From positions 1 through 13,853 of the forward strand of contig NZ_SRRZ01000166.1 in NCBI RefSeq assembly GCF_013179805.1: a stretch of DNA of 13,853 bases, read 5' to 3'. Under the pieces are notes generated by a model that was not told where the DNA came from, made no database searches, and worked only from the letters and a program-made list of their open reading frames with translations. The position numbers and the translations under genes were made by a program. Below are positions 1-6,519 of this stretch, piece after piece. Position 1 is the first letter of the stretch. Each line of letters starts with the position of its first letter. The stretch comes from Microcoleus asticus IPMA8 (GTDB lineage: Bacteria > Cyanobacteriota > Cyanobacteriia > Cyanobacteriales > Microcoleaceae).

Positions 1-1
1 A

Positions 2-15
2 ATTCAGCAACGCCA
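2..15. repeat. Left copy of 14-bp inverted repeat at window edge
   Basis: ATTCAGCAACGCCA is exactly the reverse complement of positions 13839-13852 at the other end of the window. No transposase is visible outside it because the window ends here. It could be the tip of an insertion sequence; that reading is inference. Confidence 0.6.
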
Positions 16-104
16 GAATTAGTATTAGTTCCTATTTATTATTTAATCCCCTTTTTATTGATGTGTGACAGTTGTGGGTGCGGAATGTGGGCTATAAGAA
101 CTTG

Positions 105-127
105 TCGGGTTAACAAAGCCAACCCGA
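105..127 (-). terminator. Possible hairpin terminator after the VWA gene
   Basis: TCGGGTT (105-111) and AACCCGA (121-127) form a perfect 7-bp stem with a 9-nt loop, about 34 nt beyond the stop codon of the minus-strand VWA gene. There is no clear T-run after the stem, so a factor-independent terminator is only possible. Confidence 0.35.
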
Positions 128-160
128 AATCTGAGCCCTAAAATTTTGTCTGTATTCCAG

Positions 161-1804
161 TTAAGTAGTGCGATCGCTTTCGCTATTCGTCGGTTGGACT
201 GCCATCATGTAGATTGGCATATTTGCTGCTGTCGTTGAGATACTACTTTGGGGGGCAGCAACTAAATTAGCTGGATTCAAAGAAAATAATCCCCCAGTAT
301 TAGCTACTGAAGCAGTTGGATTTGTGGGTTGAACCGTTGTCATCTGCGTTGATTGAGATACAAGCGCCCCGCCAACGATCGCGGCGAAATATAATGGCAC
401 CACAGGAATTAACTGACCCGTTTCCTCTACTTTCGCTTCGCTGGAAACACAAATAATTTGGGTAAGGATTTCCGCGAATCCTCCCAAAGCATCTTTGTCA
501 GTAAAACCCCGTCCACCCGTCTCTTGTGCTACGCGGGCGAACTCAGCCGCCGTTTTATCTCGCCCCTTGCTCTTAGACGTTCCAAAATAAGTATGGACGA
601 TCGCTCCGGCACTTTTGGCTTTTTCAATCGCTCGATTAGCTGCCTCGATATCCTCTTGTTCGGTATCGTCACCACCTTCAAGAGCTTCGTCACTTAAATA
701 AAAAATTGCACGGGATGCACCATCTCGCCAATTAAAGTGTGCGGAGATATCCTCAATAGCTCTAGCTCCGTCCTCTTGCGCTCCGCCACCAGGAATCTCG
801 CCGCGCTTGCGACCTCTTATTTCTGTTTCAGCAACTCCGCAACTATTAATTAAATATGCCCGCAAAGTTTGCTGAAAATTGGTATTTTTCCAAGTTCCTT
901 CCAGCCCAAACCACTCAACTCGCAAATCGCTCGGACAGCTTGAACTAGCGTTTTTTATAGCAGCTTCTGCGGCATTGCTCAGGCCTTCAGCTTCGTCTTT
1001 CATTGAAACGCTAGTATCGATGACTATCACCAAGTCAACCGACTTGTTTTGAGGAGTAGAACTCGTGCTTGACTGGGTGCTAGTTGCTGAAAAACCAACT
1101 AAATGCTGCGCTTGTACGAAGTAAACAGGGATAACGGGAACGAGTTGAGGGGTAGTATCTCTATTTCTAGTCGAGCAAATAACCGTTTTCAGAATCTCAG
1201 CAAAACCACCAATAGCATTTTGATTTCTAAAACCGTGTCCGCCTGTCTCTTGTGCTAGGCGGACGTACTCAGCCGCCGTTTTGTCTTGTCCTTGGCTTTT
1301 AGATGTTCCGAAATAAGTATGGACGACAACTCCGGCATTTCTAGCTTTTTCAATGGCGCGATTAGCTGCCGCGATATCCTCTTCTTCGGTATCGCCACCA
1401 CCTTCTAAAGCTTCGTCACCTAAATAAAAAATGGAACGGGTGGCACCATCTCGCCAATTAAAGTGAGTGGAAATATCTTCGATAGCTCTCGCTCCGTCTT
1501 CTTGTGCGCCGTTTGCGGGAACCTCGCCGCGCTTGCGACCTCGTAATTCTGTTTCATCGACTCCGCAAGTAGTAACTAGATATTCCCGTAAAATTTGCTG
1601 AAAGTTGGTATTGTCCCAAGTTCCTTCAATGCCAAACCACTCAATTCGTAAATCGCAGGGACAGCTAAAAGAAGCCTTTTTTATACCAGCTTCTGTGGCG
1701 TGGTTAAGAATGTCGATTTTATCTTTCATTGAGGGGCTGGTGTCGATGACAATTACTACATCGACGAGGGTAGCCTCTTTTTCAGGGCGAGTGATTGAAG
1801 CCAT
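161..1804 (-). CDS. Tandem double von Willebrand factor A (VWA) domain protein
   Basis: 547 residues with two VWA domains in tandem, at about residues 13-230 and 255-472, offset by exactly 242 residues at the MIDAS motif. Both keep the metal-ion motif DxSxS (DTSPS at 21-25, DTSVS at 263-267) and share long identical stretches such as GAQEDGARAIEDIS, HFNWRDGA and VHTYFGTSKS. There is no signal peptide or membrane segment, so a cytosolic location is likely. The last 75 residues or so are a Ser/Thr/Asn/Pro-rich low-complexity tail. VWA domains usually bind protein partners through a divalent metal. The partner here is unknown; position 57 bp downstream of the PatC-like gene on the same strand suggests co-transcription with patA-B-C. 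VWA proteins are not part of the classical pat cluster, so a role in cyanobactin production is inference. AGAGAAC upstream of the ATG is the likely ribosome binding site. Confidence 0.9.
   Translation of the reverse strand: MASITRPEKEATLVDVVIVIDTSPSMKDKIDILNHATEAGIKKASFSCPCDLRIEWFGIEGTWDNTNFQQILREYLVTTCGVDETELRGRKRGEVPANGAQEDGARAIEDISTHFNWRDGATRSIFYLGDEALEGGGDTEEEDIAAANRAIEKARNAGVVVHTYFGTSKSQGQDKTAAEYVRLAQETGGHGFRNQNAIGGFAEILKTVICSTRNRDTTPQLVPVIPVYFVQAQHLVGFSATSTQSSTSSTPQNKSVDLVIVIDTSVSMKDEAEGLSNAAEAAIKNASSSCPSDLRVEWFGLEGTWKNTNFQQTLRAYLINSCGVAETEIRGRKRGEIPGGGAQEDGARAIEDISAHFNWRDGASRAIFYLSDEALEGGDDTEQEDIEAANRAIEKAKSAGAIVHTYFGTSKSKGRDKTAAEFARVAQETGGRGFTDKDALGGFAEILTQIICVSSEAKVEETGQLIPVVPLYFAAIVGGALVSQSTQMTTVQPTNPTASVANTGGLFSLNPANLVAAPQSSISTTAANMPIYMMAVQPTNSESDRTT
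392..1036 (-). repeat. Second copy of internal VWA-domain duplication
   Basis: Encodes residues 257-471 of the VWA protein and aligns with residues 15-229 (1118-1762) at a fixed 726-bp offset without obvious gaps. The copies match strongly in nucleotides as well as in protein, which indicates a fairly recent intragenic duplication or ongoing gene conversion. Confidence 0.85.
1118..1762 (-). repeat. First copy of internal VWA-domain duplication
   Basis: Encodes residues 15-229 of the VWA protein; partner of 392-1036. The segment between the copies encodes a short Ser/Thr/Gln-rich linker (about residues 230-255). Confidence 0.85.
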
Positions 1805-1861
1805 GATTTTTTGTTCTCTAAATAAGTCTTTTTTAACTTTCTGAAAAATCTCACTTATTCG

Positions 1862-2089
1862 CTAAGACCAAATCCGACCCCGGCGGAATGGCTTCGGTTC
1901 TTTTTCTGAAGCTTTTTGATTTTTGAGCATTTCCTCCCACCAAAAGCCATTATTTTTAAGTCCGGTGGCTAACAAATGTTGTTTGGCATCTTCAAGTTTA
2001 TTGGCTGCTTCTGAGGCATTTATTGCTTGAGATTCCAGCCCCTCTGTAGTTGCTTCTTTTGGCTGGTTTTTCTCGGAATTTTTAGCCAT
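1862..2089 (-). CDS. patC: PatC/TenC/TruC-like small cyanobactin cluster protein
   Basis: 75 residues. The N-terminal half is hydrophilic and rich in Glu, Lys, Asn and Ala (probably helical or disordered). The C-terminal half carries NNGFWWEEMLKNQK and ends in a basic FRRGRIWS tail. PatC-type proteins are small, of unknown function and, as known from the pat and tru pathways, not essential for making the peptide. The assignment rests mainly on gene order: reading on the minus strand, the protease, a 68-residue protein and this gene reproduce A-B-C. The PatB and PatC labels of the two small genes could be swapped. GGAGAA about 10 nt upstream supports the ATG at 2089. The gene lies 49 bp after the PatB-like stop and 57 bp before the VWA start, probably in one operon. 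Confidence 0.65.
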   Translation of the reverse strand: MAKNSEKNQPKEATTEGLESQAINASEAANKLEDAKQHLLATGLKNNGFWWEEMLKNQKASEKEPKPFRRGRIWS

Positions 2090-2138
2090 AGTACCTAATT
2101 CTCCACTTTCTGTTAACTATTACTACTCATGCAGAACA

Positions 2139-2345
2139 TTACAGACACCTGCATCCACTGGAAGACTTAAGTTGTTGATAACTTCTGTAGGCAAATGCTG
2201 CTGGGTCGTTAAAGTTTGCTCCGTACAATAAATCCATGCGAATGCGGACTAAATCTTCTACGGTTCCGTGAATGACATCTACTGCCCGATAAGGATGGAT
2301 AATATCGGGTCTTTTGACAGGGGGAGAAAGTTTGGGTAATCTCAT
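2139..2345 (-). CDS. patB: PatB/AcyB/McaB-like small cyanobactin cluster protein
   Basis: 68 residues. It opens with a Pro/basic stretch (MRLPKLSPPVKRPDIIHPY), followed by VDVIHGTVEDLVRIRMDLLY and a FNDPAAFAYRSYQQL segment, and ends in a Cys-containing GCRCL tail. This pattern fits the PatB/AcyB/McaB family found next to PatA in cyanobactin clusters. The biochemical function is unknown, and family members are not required for the core chemistry in tested pathways. AGAGAGGAAA directly upstream is a good ribosome binding site and supports the ATG at 2345. It is transcribed in the same direction as the PatA gene, 138 bp downstream of it; a long hairpin lies in that gap. Confidence 0.7.
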   Translation of the reverse strand: MRLPKLSPPVKRPDIIHPYRAVDVIHGTVEDLVRIRMDLLYGANFNDPAAFAYRSYQQLKSSSGCRCL

Positions 2346-2380
2346 TTTTTCCTCTCTAAGCTAATCAGAATGCAAGTCCG

Positions 2381-2457
2381 TAGGTTGGGTTAAAACAAGT
2401 AAAACTAAATACTTATTGAAACTTAGTTTTGGGTGAAGATCAGCACAACCCAACCTA
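2381..2457. repeat. Nested inverted repeat between patA and patB
   Basis: The outer arms TAGGTTGGGTT (2381-2391) and AACCCAACCTA (2447-2457) are perfect 11-bp complements. Inside them AAAACTAA (2401-2408) and TTAGTTTT (2423-2430) form a second perfect 8-bp stem. The TAGGTTGGGTT end resembles small interspersed palindromic elements common in cyanobacterial intergenic DNA. It could act as a processing site or partial terminator in the minus-strand operon; that is inference. Confidence 0.7.
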
Positions 2458-2483
2458 TTCAAAAAGAAGCATTAATCGTGCAA

Positions 2484-4460
2484 TTAAGGTGTAGACCAAG
2501 AACGCACATCGCCCAAGGTAACGGGAATGAGATCGCTTACATCTATAGTAAAGCGGTATACCCTCTTAGCACGGCGACTATTTTCTGGATCGAAAAATTT
2601 TAGTTTCACATCCCAACCATCGCTATCGGGGCGGCAGAAGGGACTTTTTTCTACTGTAATACTATCGAGTTCCATGCCTTCTGCTACAGCTTGGGCAAAT
2701 GTGGAAGCAGCTTGAAAAGCGTTGGTAGCGGCAAAATTTAGTGCTCTGTCTTGAGATGTGGTGCCTAAGTTCCGCAAGTCATAATAAATCCGGTTGAGAA
2801 AGCTGCTGAGGGTGCGACGGATGGCATCTTCTTGCGCGTCTGTGGCTGTAGCTCGTACAGTATTTATCGCGGCATTAACTAAGTTGTTGACTTTCCAGCC
2901 GTAGAGTCCGCGAATGTTGTAAAGTTCAATTACGGGAACGACTTGTCCGGAAAATAGCTTGACGCTGCGCCCGGGTAAAACGCCAGGGATGCTGACTCGT
3001 TCGACGTATTCTGCGTTATCCTCTGGTTGGATTTGTCCGGCAAGTAGTTGTTGCAATACTGCATAGGCATCTCTAGCAAAACCGCCTACTGGTTCAATAG
3101 CATAAATTGGAGTTAATTCTAAGTTCAGCGTCCAAATTAAAGCTTTAGCTTCCGAAAGAGTGTCTGCTAAATAATCCACCATCTGCCGCGCATCGTAGGG
3201 GTTGGCGGGGAGCGCTGTGTTGTCTATTGTAGCTCCTGGCATCAGTTGCTTAAAGGAGTCGCGCCTTGCTTCTGAACCGAAGTCATAACCAAGGGTTCCC
3301 AAAGCGTAAACCAAGTTCGCATCGGCTAGCTCGCTTGGGGCTTGGCTGGCGGTAACGTAATTAGAGGCACGATTTGACATGGCAACCTGTCTTGGGGTAG
3401 ATGAATTAGTAAATGCGGGTGGATTAGAAGTAGGTATGGGTGCGGGAGTTGCAGCAACAACTTCAGCAGGTTCGATTATCAAAACTTCTTCTGGAATTTG
3501 GCTATTAGGTAGGGCATCACTGGTTTGGGGGCTGCCACAGCCACAACCAGAGGCGGCAACTGTTTCTAATTCTTCTGACACGGTTTCTCCTATCAGGTAT
3601 TGCAAAGCACCAGAAATATTTAATTTGCCAACTAAACAGCGACGGCTATCATCAATTTCGGTTGGCGAACAGGGTATGGCAGTCTCTAGTAAGGCTGTCC
3701 TGACTTTTTGGGGATTGGGTTTTTCTCCCCGTTGCAATTGCAGACTCAGAAGTAAGGCCGCAACTCCGCTGACGATGGGAGTAGCAAAGCTGGTGCCACT
3801 GAGTTGGATTGTACCGCCTCCTGGTTTGGCTCCTAAAATGTTTTCTCCTGGAGCGAGGATGCCTTGGTTTTGGTAAGTTTCTCCCCAGTTACTAAAGTCG
3901 ATGGGTTTTTCCTGTTCATCCATTGCACCTACTGCTAGCACAGTTGGCATAGCGGCGGGAACGTGCAAGCATTCGCAACCATCATTTCCAGCAGCGGCAA
4001 CTATTAAAACGTTACGTTCATTGCACAGACGCACGGCTTTTTCCAGCCAACCTTCGGCTTCCCCAAAGTCGGTGAGTTGTCCGCCACTTATATTAATAAT
4101 GTGCGCCCCAGCATTGATGGCTTGTTCAATGGCGCGGGATAAGTCGAGTTGCGATAGCTTCAGTCGTTCATCTGCAAAGACGGGAACGATTAAACCGCGA
4201 CATTTTGGTGCAATTCCTTGCACGGGAGAACCAGGTTGACCAAAAATAATACTGGCAACGTGGGTGCCGTGAGCGGACATGGAACCATCGGCGCTAGCTT
4301 CCCCTGCAACTAGGGTAGGCAGTCGCGTTAGGTTTGCCCCTGTAAAACAAGGGTGATTTTGGTCAACTACCCCATCTAGGACGGCGATGCAAATGGTGGA
4401 GTCGCCCTTAGTGCTTGCCCATAGTTGTTGTATTCCTGGGATTTGTTTGAGTTTGGGCAT
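2484..4460 (-). CDS. patA: PatA-type cyanobactin N-terminal protease (subtilisin family)
   Basis: 658 residues. The N-terminal S8 subtilisin domain (about 1-290) has the full triad: Asp29 (AVLDG), His64 (HGTHVAS) and Ser224 (SGTSFATP), with oxyanion Asn159 (AAAGND). A Ser/Pro/Ala-rich linker (about 300-380, with SGCGCGSP) joins it to a C-terminal domain (about 383-658, starting LVYALGTLGYDFGSE) also found in PatG proteases. There is no signal peptide, so action is in the cytosol. The PatA family cuts the precursor in front of the core to free its N-terminus. The His-Gly-Thr-His form of the His motif and the absence of a large insertion (35 residues between Asp29 and His64) separate it from the PatG-like enzyme at 11547. 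It is the first gene of the minus-strand operon, divergent from the precursor genes. No clear Shine-Dalgarno precedes the ATG. Confidence 0.95.
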   Translation of the reverse strand: MPKLKQIPGIQQLWASTKGDSTICIAVLDGVVDQNHPCFTGANLTRLPTLVAGEASADGSMSAHGTHVASIIFGQPGSPVQGIAPKCRGLIVPVFADERLKLSQLDLSRAIEQAINAGAHIINISGGQLTDFGEAEGWLEKAVRLCNERNVLIVAAAGNDGCECLHVPAAMPTVLAVGAMDEQEKPIDFSNWGETYQNQGILAPGENILGAKPGGGTIQLSGTSFATPIVSGVAALLLSLQLQRGEKPNPQKVRTALLETAIPCSPTEIDDSRRCLVGKLNISGALQYLIGETVSEELETVAASGCGCGSPQTSDALPNSQIPEEVLIIEPAEVVAATPAPIPTSNPPAFTNSSTPRQVAMSNRASNYVTASQAPSELADANLVYALGTLGYDFGSEARRDSFKQLMPGATIDNTALPANPYDARQMVDYLADTLSEAKALIWTLNLELTPIYAIEPVGGFARDAYAVLQQLLAGQIQPEDNAEYVERVSIPGVLPGRSVKLFSGQVVPVIELYNIRGLYGWKVNNLVNAAINTVRATATDAQEDAIRRTLSSFLNRIYYDLRNLGTTSQDRALNFAATNAFQAASTFAQAVAEGMELDSITVEKSPFCRPDSDGWDVKLKFFDPENSRRAKRVYRFTIDVSDLIPVTLGDVRSWSTP

Positions 4461-4621
4461 TTATTTAAATAATGCTAAACTGCTTGGGCAATCAAGTTAT
4501 AGATATTACTATGAAAGGCGATATTCTCCTGCTTTTTCATAAAACTTAAAGAAAATTCTTTACTATTCGTTATTTTCCTATTTTTTCTAAAAAAATTGCG
4601 GCCTGTTTATTAGGAAATTGC

Positions 4622-4650
4622 TTGACAAAAGTATTGTTTCTAGTTATGTT
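4622..4650 (+). promoter_or_regulatory. Sigma70-type promoter for the precursor/biosynthesis operon
   Basis: TTGACA (4622-4627) is a perfect -35 box, followed after exactly 17 nt by TATGTT (4645-4650), a 4-of-6 match to the -10 consensus. It precedes the first precursor gene. The equivalent place in the second precursor unit (around 5397-5425) has a poorer match, so this may be the main promoter for the array and downstream enzymes. Confidence 0.6.
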
Positions 4651-4652
4651 GC

Positions 4653-4727
4653 CTTTAAAGTTCATTCCCAAGAGTTTGCAATAGCTTCCAGGGCTGCGGT
4701 AGGCGCAGTCATGCAGCGTGCGATCGC
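4653..4727. repeat. 75-bp direct repeat, copy 1 (upstream of first precursor)
   Basis: Matches 5427-5501 over 75 bp with only two differences, 774 bp apart, close to the 772-bp spacing of the first two precursor starts. It ends in a HIP1-like GCGATCGC. It marks the left edge of the duplicated precursor unit. Confidence 0.9.
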
Positions 4728-4868
4728 CCCTCAACTAAATCTGTTCAGCGATCGCCTATTTCATCCAAATCGTCTCTCCCGCTAAAAAAGTTTTAGTGCG
4801 TCAACCCCTCTACAAATGACACACAACCAGCTTCTTCCACAACAGAAGAAAAAACCACAAAAAGCAGC

Positions 4869-4875
4869 AAAGGAG
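4869..4875 (+). promoter_or_regulatory. Ribosome binding site of first precursor
   Basis: AAAGGAG lies 9 nt before the ATG at 4885. It decides the start: an in-frame ATG at 4816 would add 23 Lys/Gln-rich residues absent from the other two precursors. Confidence 0.8.
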
Positions 4876-4884
4876 AAAAGAAAA

Positions 4885-5106
4885 ATGGACAACAAAAACT
4901 TGATGCCCCAGCAGGCACAACCCATTAACCGGCTCACAACTGGACAACTGCCCGGCGAACTAGCAGAACTTTCCGAAGAAGCCTTGCAACTGCATGGTGA
5001 CGGTGACGACAGTACATCAGTACTAGCTTTAGCAGCTAATAGTGATTTAGGCGGGCAGATTTGTTGGAGTTGGGTGTGCTCTTATGACGGAGAAGACGCA
5101 GAATAG
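4885..5106 (+). CDS. patE: Cyanobactin precursor peptide 1 (PatE-like)
   Basis: 73 residues. The leader begins MDNKNLMPQQAQPINR and carries the recognition element LAELSEEAL at residues 26-34, the site bound by PatD-type cyclodehydratases. The tail SYDGEDAE (66-73) matches the C-terminal recognition sequence removed by PatG. Between them, by alignment with the two other precursors at the S[TA]SV boundary, lies a core of about 20 residues, VLALAANSDLGGQICWSWVC, with two Cys and two Ser as possible azoline sites. A Cys directly before SYDG agrees with the usual heterocycle at the last core position. The N-terminal cut site is uncertain because the canonical G-x-x-x-S element is degenerate here (GDGDDS). 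It is the first gene of the plus-strand operon. Confidence 0.92.
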   Translation: MDNKNLMPQQAQPINRLTTGQLPGELAELSEEALQLHGDGDDSTSVLALAANSDLGGQICWSWVCSYDGEDAE

Positions 5107-5309
5107 GTTCCCACTCAAGCTGCATCTGTTAATTTCCTCAAAAATGCCTTTTCTCCTTTAGTGGAGCCTGATTCGCCCTCCGGAATTGCTCGGCAACTGC
5201 CCTGACTTCGGGGGGTTTCGGATACCTGGCACCTGCCGAGGAATGTGGAAAGGACAGGGGGAGAAGAGGGTGGAGTAGAGTTCCTAGTTCCTTTTTCGTC
5301 GTTGCCTCC

Positions 5310-5397
5310 TTGGAGGTTTAAGCCAGCTAGGAGTTTATTTCCCCAAGGGCACTTTCTGGCTGGCTTACTTTTCGGTTGGTAGCGGTTACAAAATCCT
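5310..5397 (-). pseudogene. Remnant of RAYT-like transposase 3' end, copy 1
   Basis: On the minus strand about ten codons (GFCNRYQPKSK) match the C-terminus of the longer transposase copy (GFCKRYNPNSK), followed by the same 3' flank. Homology ends abruptly near 5397. This is the shortest of the three transposase tails in the window. Confidence 0.75.
5320..5366. repeat. Conserved stem-loop at transposase 3' end, copy 1
   Basis: AAGCCAGC (5320-5327) pairs perfectly with GCTGGCTT (5359-5366). The same structure recurs at 6156-6196 and 6961-7008, with a G-C to A-T pair exchange in the third copy. Confidence 0.75.
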
Positions 5398-5426
5398 TGC
5401 TAACGAAAGGTTGTAGTTATTATTGA

Positions 5427-5501
5427 CTTTAAAGTTCATTCCCAAGAGTTGGCAATAGCTTCCAGGGCGGCGGTAGGCGCAGTCATGCAGCGTGCGATCG
5501 C
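5427..5501. repeat. 75-bp direct repeat, copy 2 (upstream of second precursor)
   Basis: Partner of 4653-4727, with two single-base differences. Read on the minus strand in one frame both copies encode the same short peptide (AIARCMTAPTAALEAIANSW plus Glu) ending in TGA, and both differences are silent there. It may be the end of a lost gene. Confidence 0.9.
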
Positions 5502-5556
5502 GCTTCGCAAGTCAGTCGGTAATCGCCCCTCTCGATACACCAACAGCGAATCGCCC

Positions 5557-5624
5557 ACATACAGTCTTCTTTCAGAAAGAGGCGGTCAGTCCCACCGACT
5601 GAGCATTAGCTCGACAACGGGACA
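5557..5624. repeat. 68-bp direct repeat, copy 1 (before precursor 2)
   Basis: Matches 6419-6486 with about four differences and sits 33 bp before the precursor 2 ATG, as its partner does for precursor 3. It contains two possible hairpins: CTTCTTTC/GAAAGAGG (5566-5582, one mismatch) and a perfect 6-bp stem TCAGTC/GACTGA (5586-5602). As it lies in the 5' leader of the precursor mRNA it may be regulatory; that is inference. Confidence 0.85.
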
Positions 5625-5656
5625 AAAACACAAACTACAAAAGGAAAAAAACTCTC

Positions 5657-5890
5657 ATGGATAAGAAAAACTTGATGCCTCAAGCGGCACAACCTGTCAA
5701 CCGCATCACCACCGGACAACTGCCGGACGTACTGGCTGAACTGTCGGAAGAAGCCCTGTCCCAACGGGGAGAGGATGCCTCAAGTAGTGCATCAGTAATA
5801 CCTGCATGTGGGCATAGTGACGGTTATTCCGGTGGTTATGCTACGCCAAATTGCTGTGCGTGTTCTTATGGCGGAGACGACGCGGAGTAA
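5657..5890 (+). CDS. patE: Cyanobactin precursor peptide 2 (PatE-like)
   Basis: 77 residues. The leader (MDKKNLMPQAAQPVNR, LAELSEEAL at 27-35) is nearly the same as in the other two precursors. The tail is SYGGDDAE (70-77), a variant of the SYDG element. By alignment at SASV the core is residues 47-69, about 23 residues, starting VIPACGHSDG and ending NCCAC, with four Cys and a Gly/Tyr-rich middle. If the canonical-looking GEDAS at 38-42 is the real N-terminal cleavage element, the core would be 27 residues. The clustered Cys (CCAC) could give several adjacent azoles. AAAGGA upstream (5640-5645) is the likely ribosome binding site, at a rather long spacing. The long core is unusual for the family. 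Confidence 0.9.
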   Translation: MDKKNLMPQAAQPVNRITTGQLPDVLAELSEEALSQRGEDASSSASVIPACGHSDGYSGGYATPNCCACSYGGDDAE

Positions 5891-6010
5891 GTTCCTGGGC
5901 TACCCCGAACTTTTTTCCCCTCAAAACTGCCTTTCATCCCGTCTAGGAGCCTGGGTTAGTCCGGATGAATCGTTCCGCAATTGCCCTCACCAGGGGGGTT
6001 TCCGATACCT

Positions 6011-6092
6011 GGCACCGTCGTGACGGGATAGGGAGAGGGGGAGACACGGAGGGCACCGTCGTGACGGGATAGGGAGAGGGGGAGACACGGAG
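6011..6092. repeat. Perfect 41-bp tandem duplication
   Basis: 6011-6051 and 6052-6092 are identical 41-bp units, beginning GGCACCGTCGTGACGGGATA and ending in a purine-rich stretch. No such duplication is present in the two sister flanks, so it arose after the units diverged, probably by slippage. Confidence 0.97.
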
Positions 6093-6139
6093 GTAGGGGA
6101 AGAAGTTGATGATTTTACTTCCTCCCTTGCTCCCTTGCC

Positions 6140-6418
6140 CCCTTTGAGGTCTAAACCAGCTAGGAGATTATTTCCCCAATGACACTTTCTAGCTGGCTTA
6201 CTTTTTGGGTTGTAGCGCTTGCAAAATCCTCTGTATTTCCGGGCGCAGTCTTCTAAATTGTTGCCCAATTGCAAAAAAGCCGGATGCCACTGAGTCAAGC
6301 CATCGTTTGTTAGCTGGTCGTAGGTGCCGTAGTTGCTGAATTCATAGAAGAATCCAGAACGTATTTTCGCCGCCTTGGGATTTCCGTGAATGTAGTGCAG
6401 GGTGTTGATTCTCCGCTG
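6140..6418 (-). pseudogene. RAYT-like transposase fragment, copy 2 (C-terminal part)
   Basis: The minus strand encodes, in one open frame, NTLHYIHGNPKAAKIRSGFF, then YEFSNYGTYDQLTNDGL, then TQWHPAFLQLGNNLEDCARK and the end of the protein, closely matching the longer copy at 6997-7566. The upstream two thirds, including the HUH motif, are missing; homology ends near 6418 where the 68-bp repeat begins. A one-base change relative to copy 3 removes the stop codon, so the frame reads on into flanking DNA. Confidence 0.85.
6156..6196. repeat. Conserved stem-loop at transposase 3' end, copy 2
   Basis: CCAGCTAG (6156-6163) pairs perfectly with CTAGCTGG (6189-6196) around a 25-nt loop. It is equivalent to 5320-5366 and 6961-7008. 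Confidence 0.75.
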
Positions 6419-6486
6419 ACATACAGTCTTCTTTCAGAAAGAAGCGGTCAGACCCACCGACTGAGCAGTAGCTCGACAACGGGACA
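6419..6486. repeat. 68-bp direct repeat, copy 2 (before precursor 3)
   Basis: Partner of 5557-5624, also 33 bp before its precursor ATG. It contains a perfect 8-bp palindrome pair CTTCTTTC/GAAAGAAG with a single central base (6428-6444). The second stem of copy 1 has one mismatch here. Confidence 0.85.
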
Positions 6487-6519
6487 TTTACGAACAACCA
6501 AAAATGGAGAAAAATTCTC

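Larger units (their letters stand above)
4461..4884. promoter_or_regulatory. Divergent intergenic region between patA and first precursor gene
   Basis: 424 bp without a convincing gene. The part next to patA (4461-4620) is A/T-rich and should carry the patA promoter, though no clear box was found. The part near the precursor holds a consensus-like promoter (4622-4650), a 75-bp repeat (4653-4727), two HIP1-like GCGATCGC sites, a small hairpin CTAAAA/TTTTAG (4782-4796) and the ribosome binding site. The predicted 5' leader of the plus-strand transcript is long, about 230 nt. Confidence 0.6.
5107..5656. other. Spacer between precursors 1 and 2, made of repeated blocks
   Basis: 550 bp without an intact gene. 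In order it holds a precursor 3' flank related to 5891-6016 and 6733-6867 (ending GATACCTGGCACCTG at 5221-5235), a purine-rich stretch (about 5244-5280), a transposase 3'-end remnant with its stem-loop (5310-5397), the second 75-bp repeat (5427-5501), and the 68-bp repeat (5557-5624) just before the next precursor. Confidence 0.7.
5891..6519. other. Spacer between precursors 2 and 3, made of repeated blocks
   Basis: 629 bp without an intact gene. It holds the precursor 3' flank ending GATACCTGGCACC (6004-6016), a 41-bp perfect tandem duplication (6011-6092), the transposase 3' portion (about 6140-6418), then directly the 68-bp repeat (6419-6486) and the ribosome binding site GGAG (6506-6509). 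The 75-bp repeat of the earlier units is missing here. Confidence 0.7.

Noticed and set aside
3379..3876. 165-codon plus-strand frame inside the PatA gene
   Set aside because: It is a shadow of the protease gene, whose minus-strand frame has full family motifs.
4816..4884. Upstream in-frame ATG that would lengthen precursor 1 by 23 residues
   Set aside because: The extension is Lys/Gln-rich, has no counterpart in precursors 2 and 3, and the good AAAGGAG sits before the ATG at 4885.
5449..5664. 71-codon plus-strand reading frame before precursor 2
   Set aside because: It is made of the 75-bp and 68-bp repeats, overlaps the precursor ATG, and is not kept before precursors 1 or 3.
6011..6092. 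CRISPR-like array
   Set aside because: The two units are directly adjacent with no spacers, and no cas genes are present.
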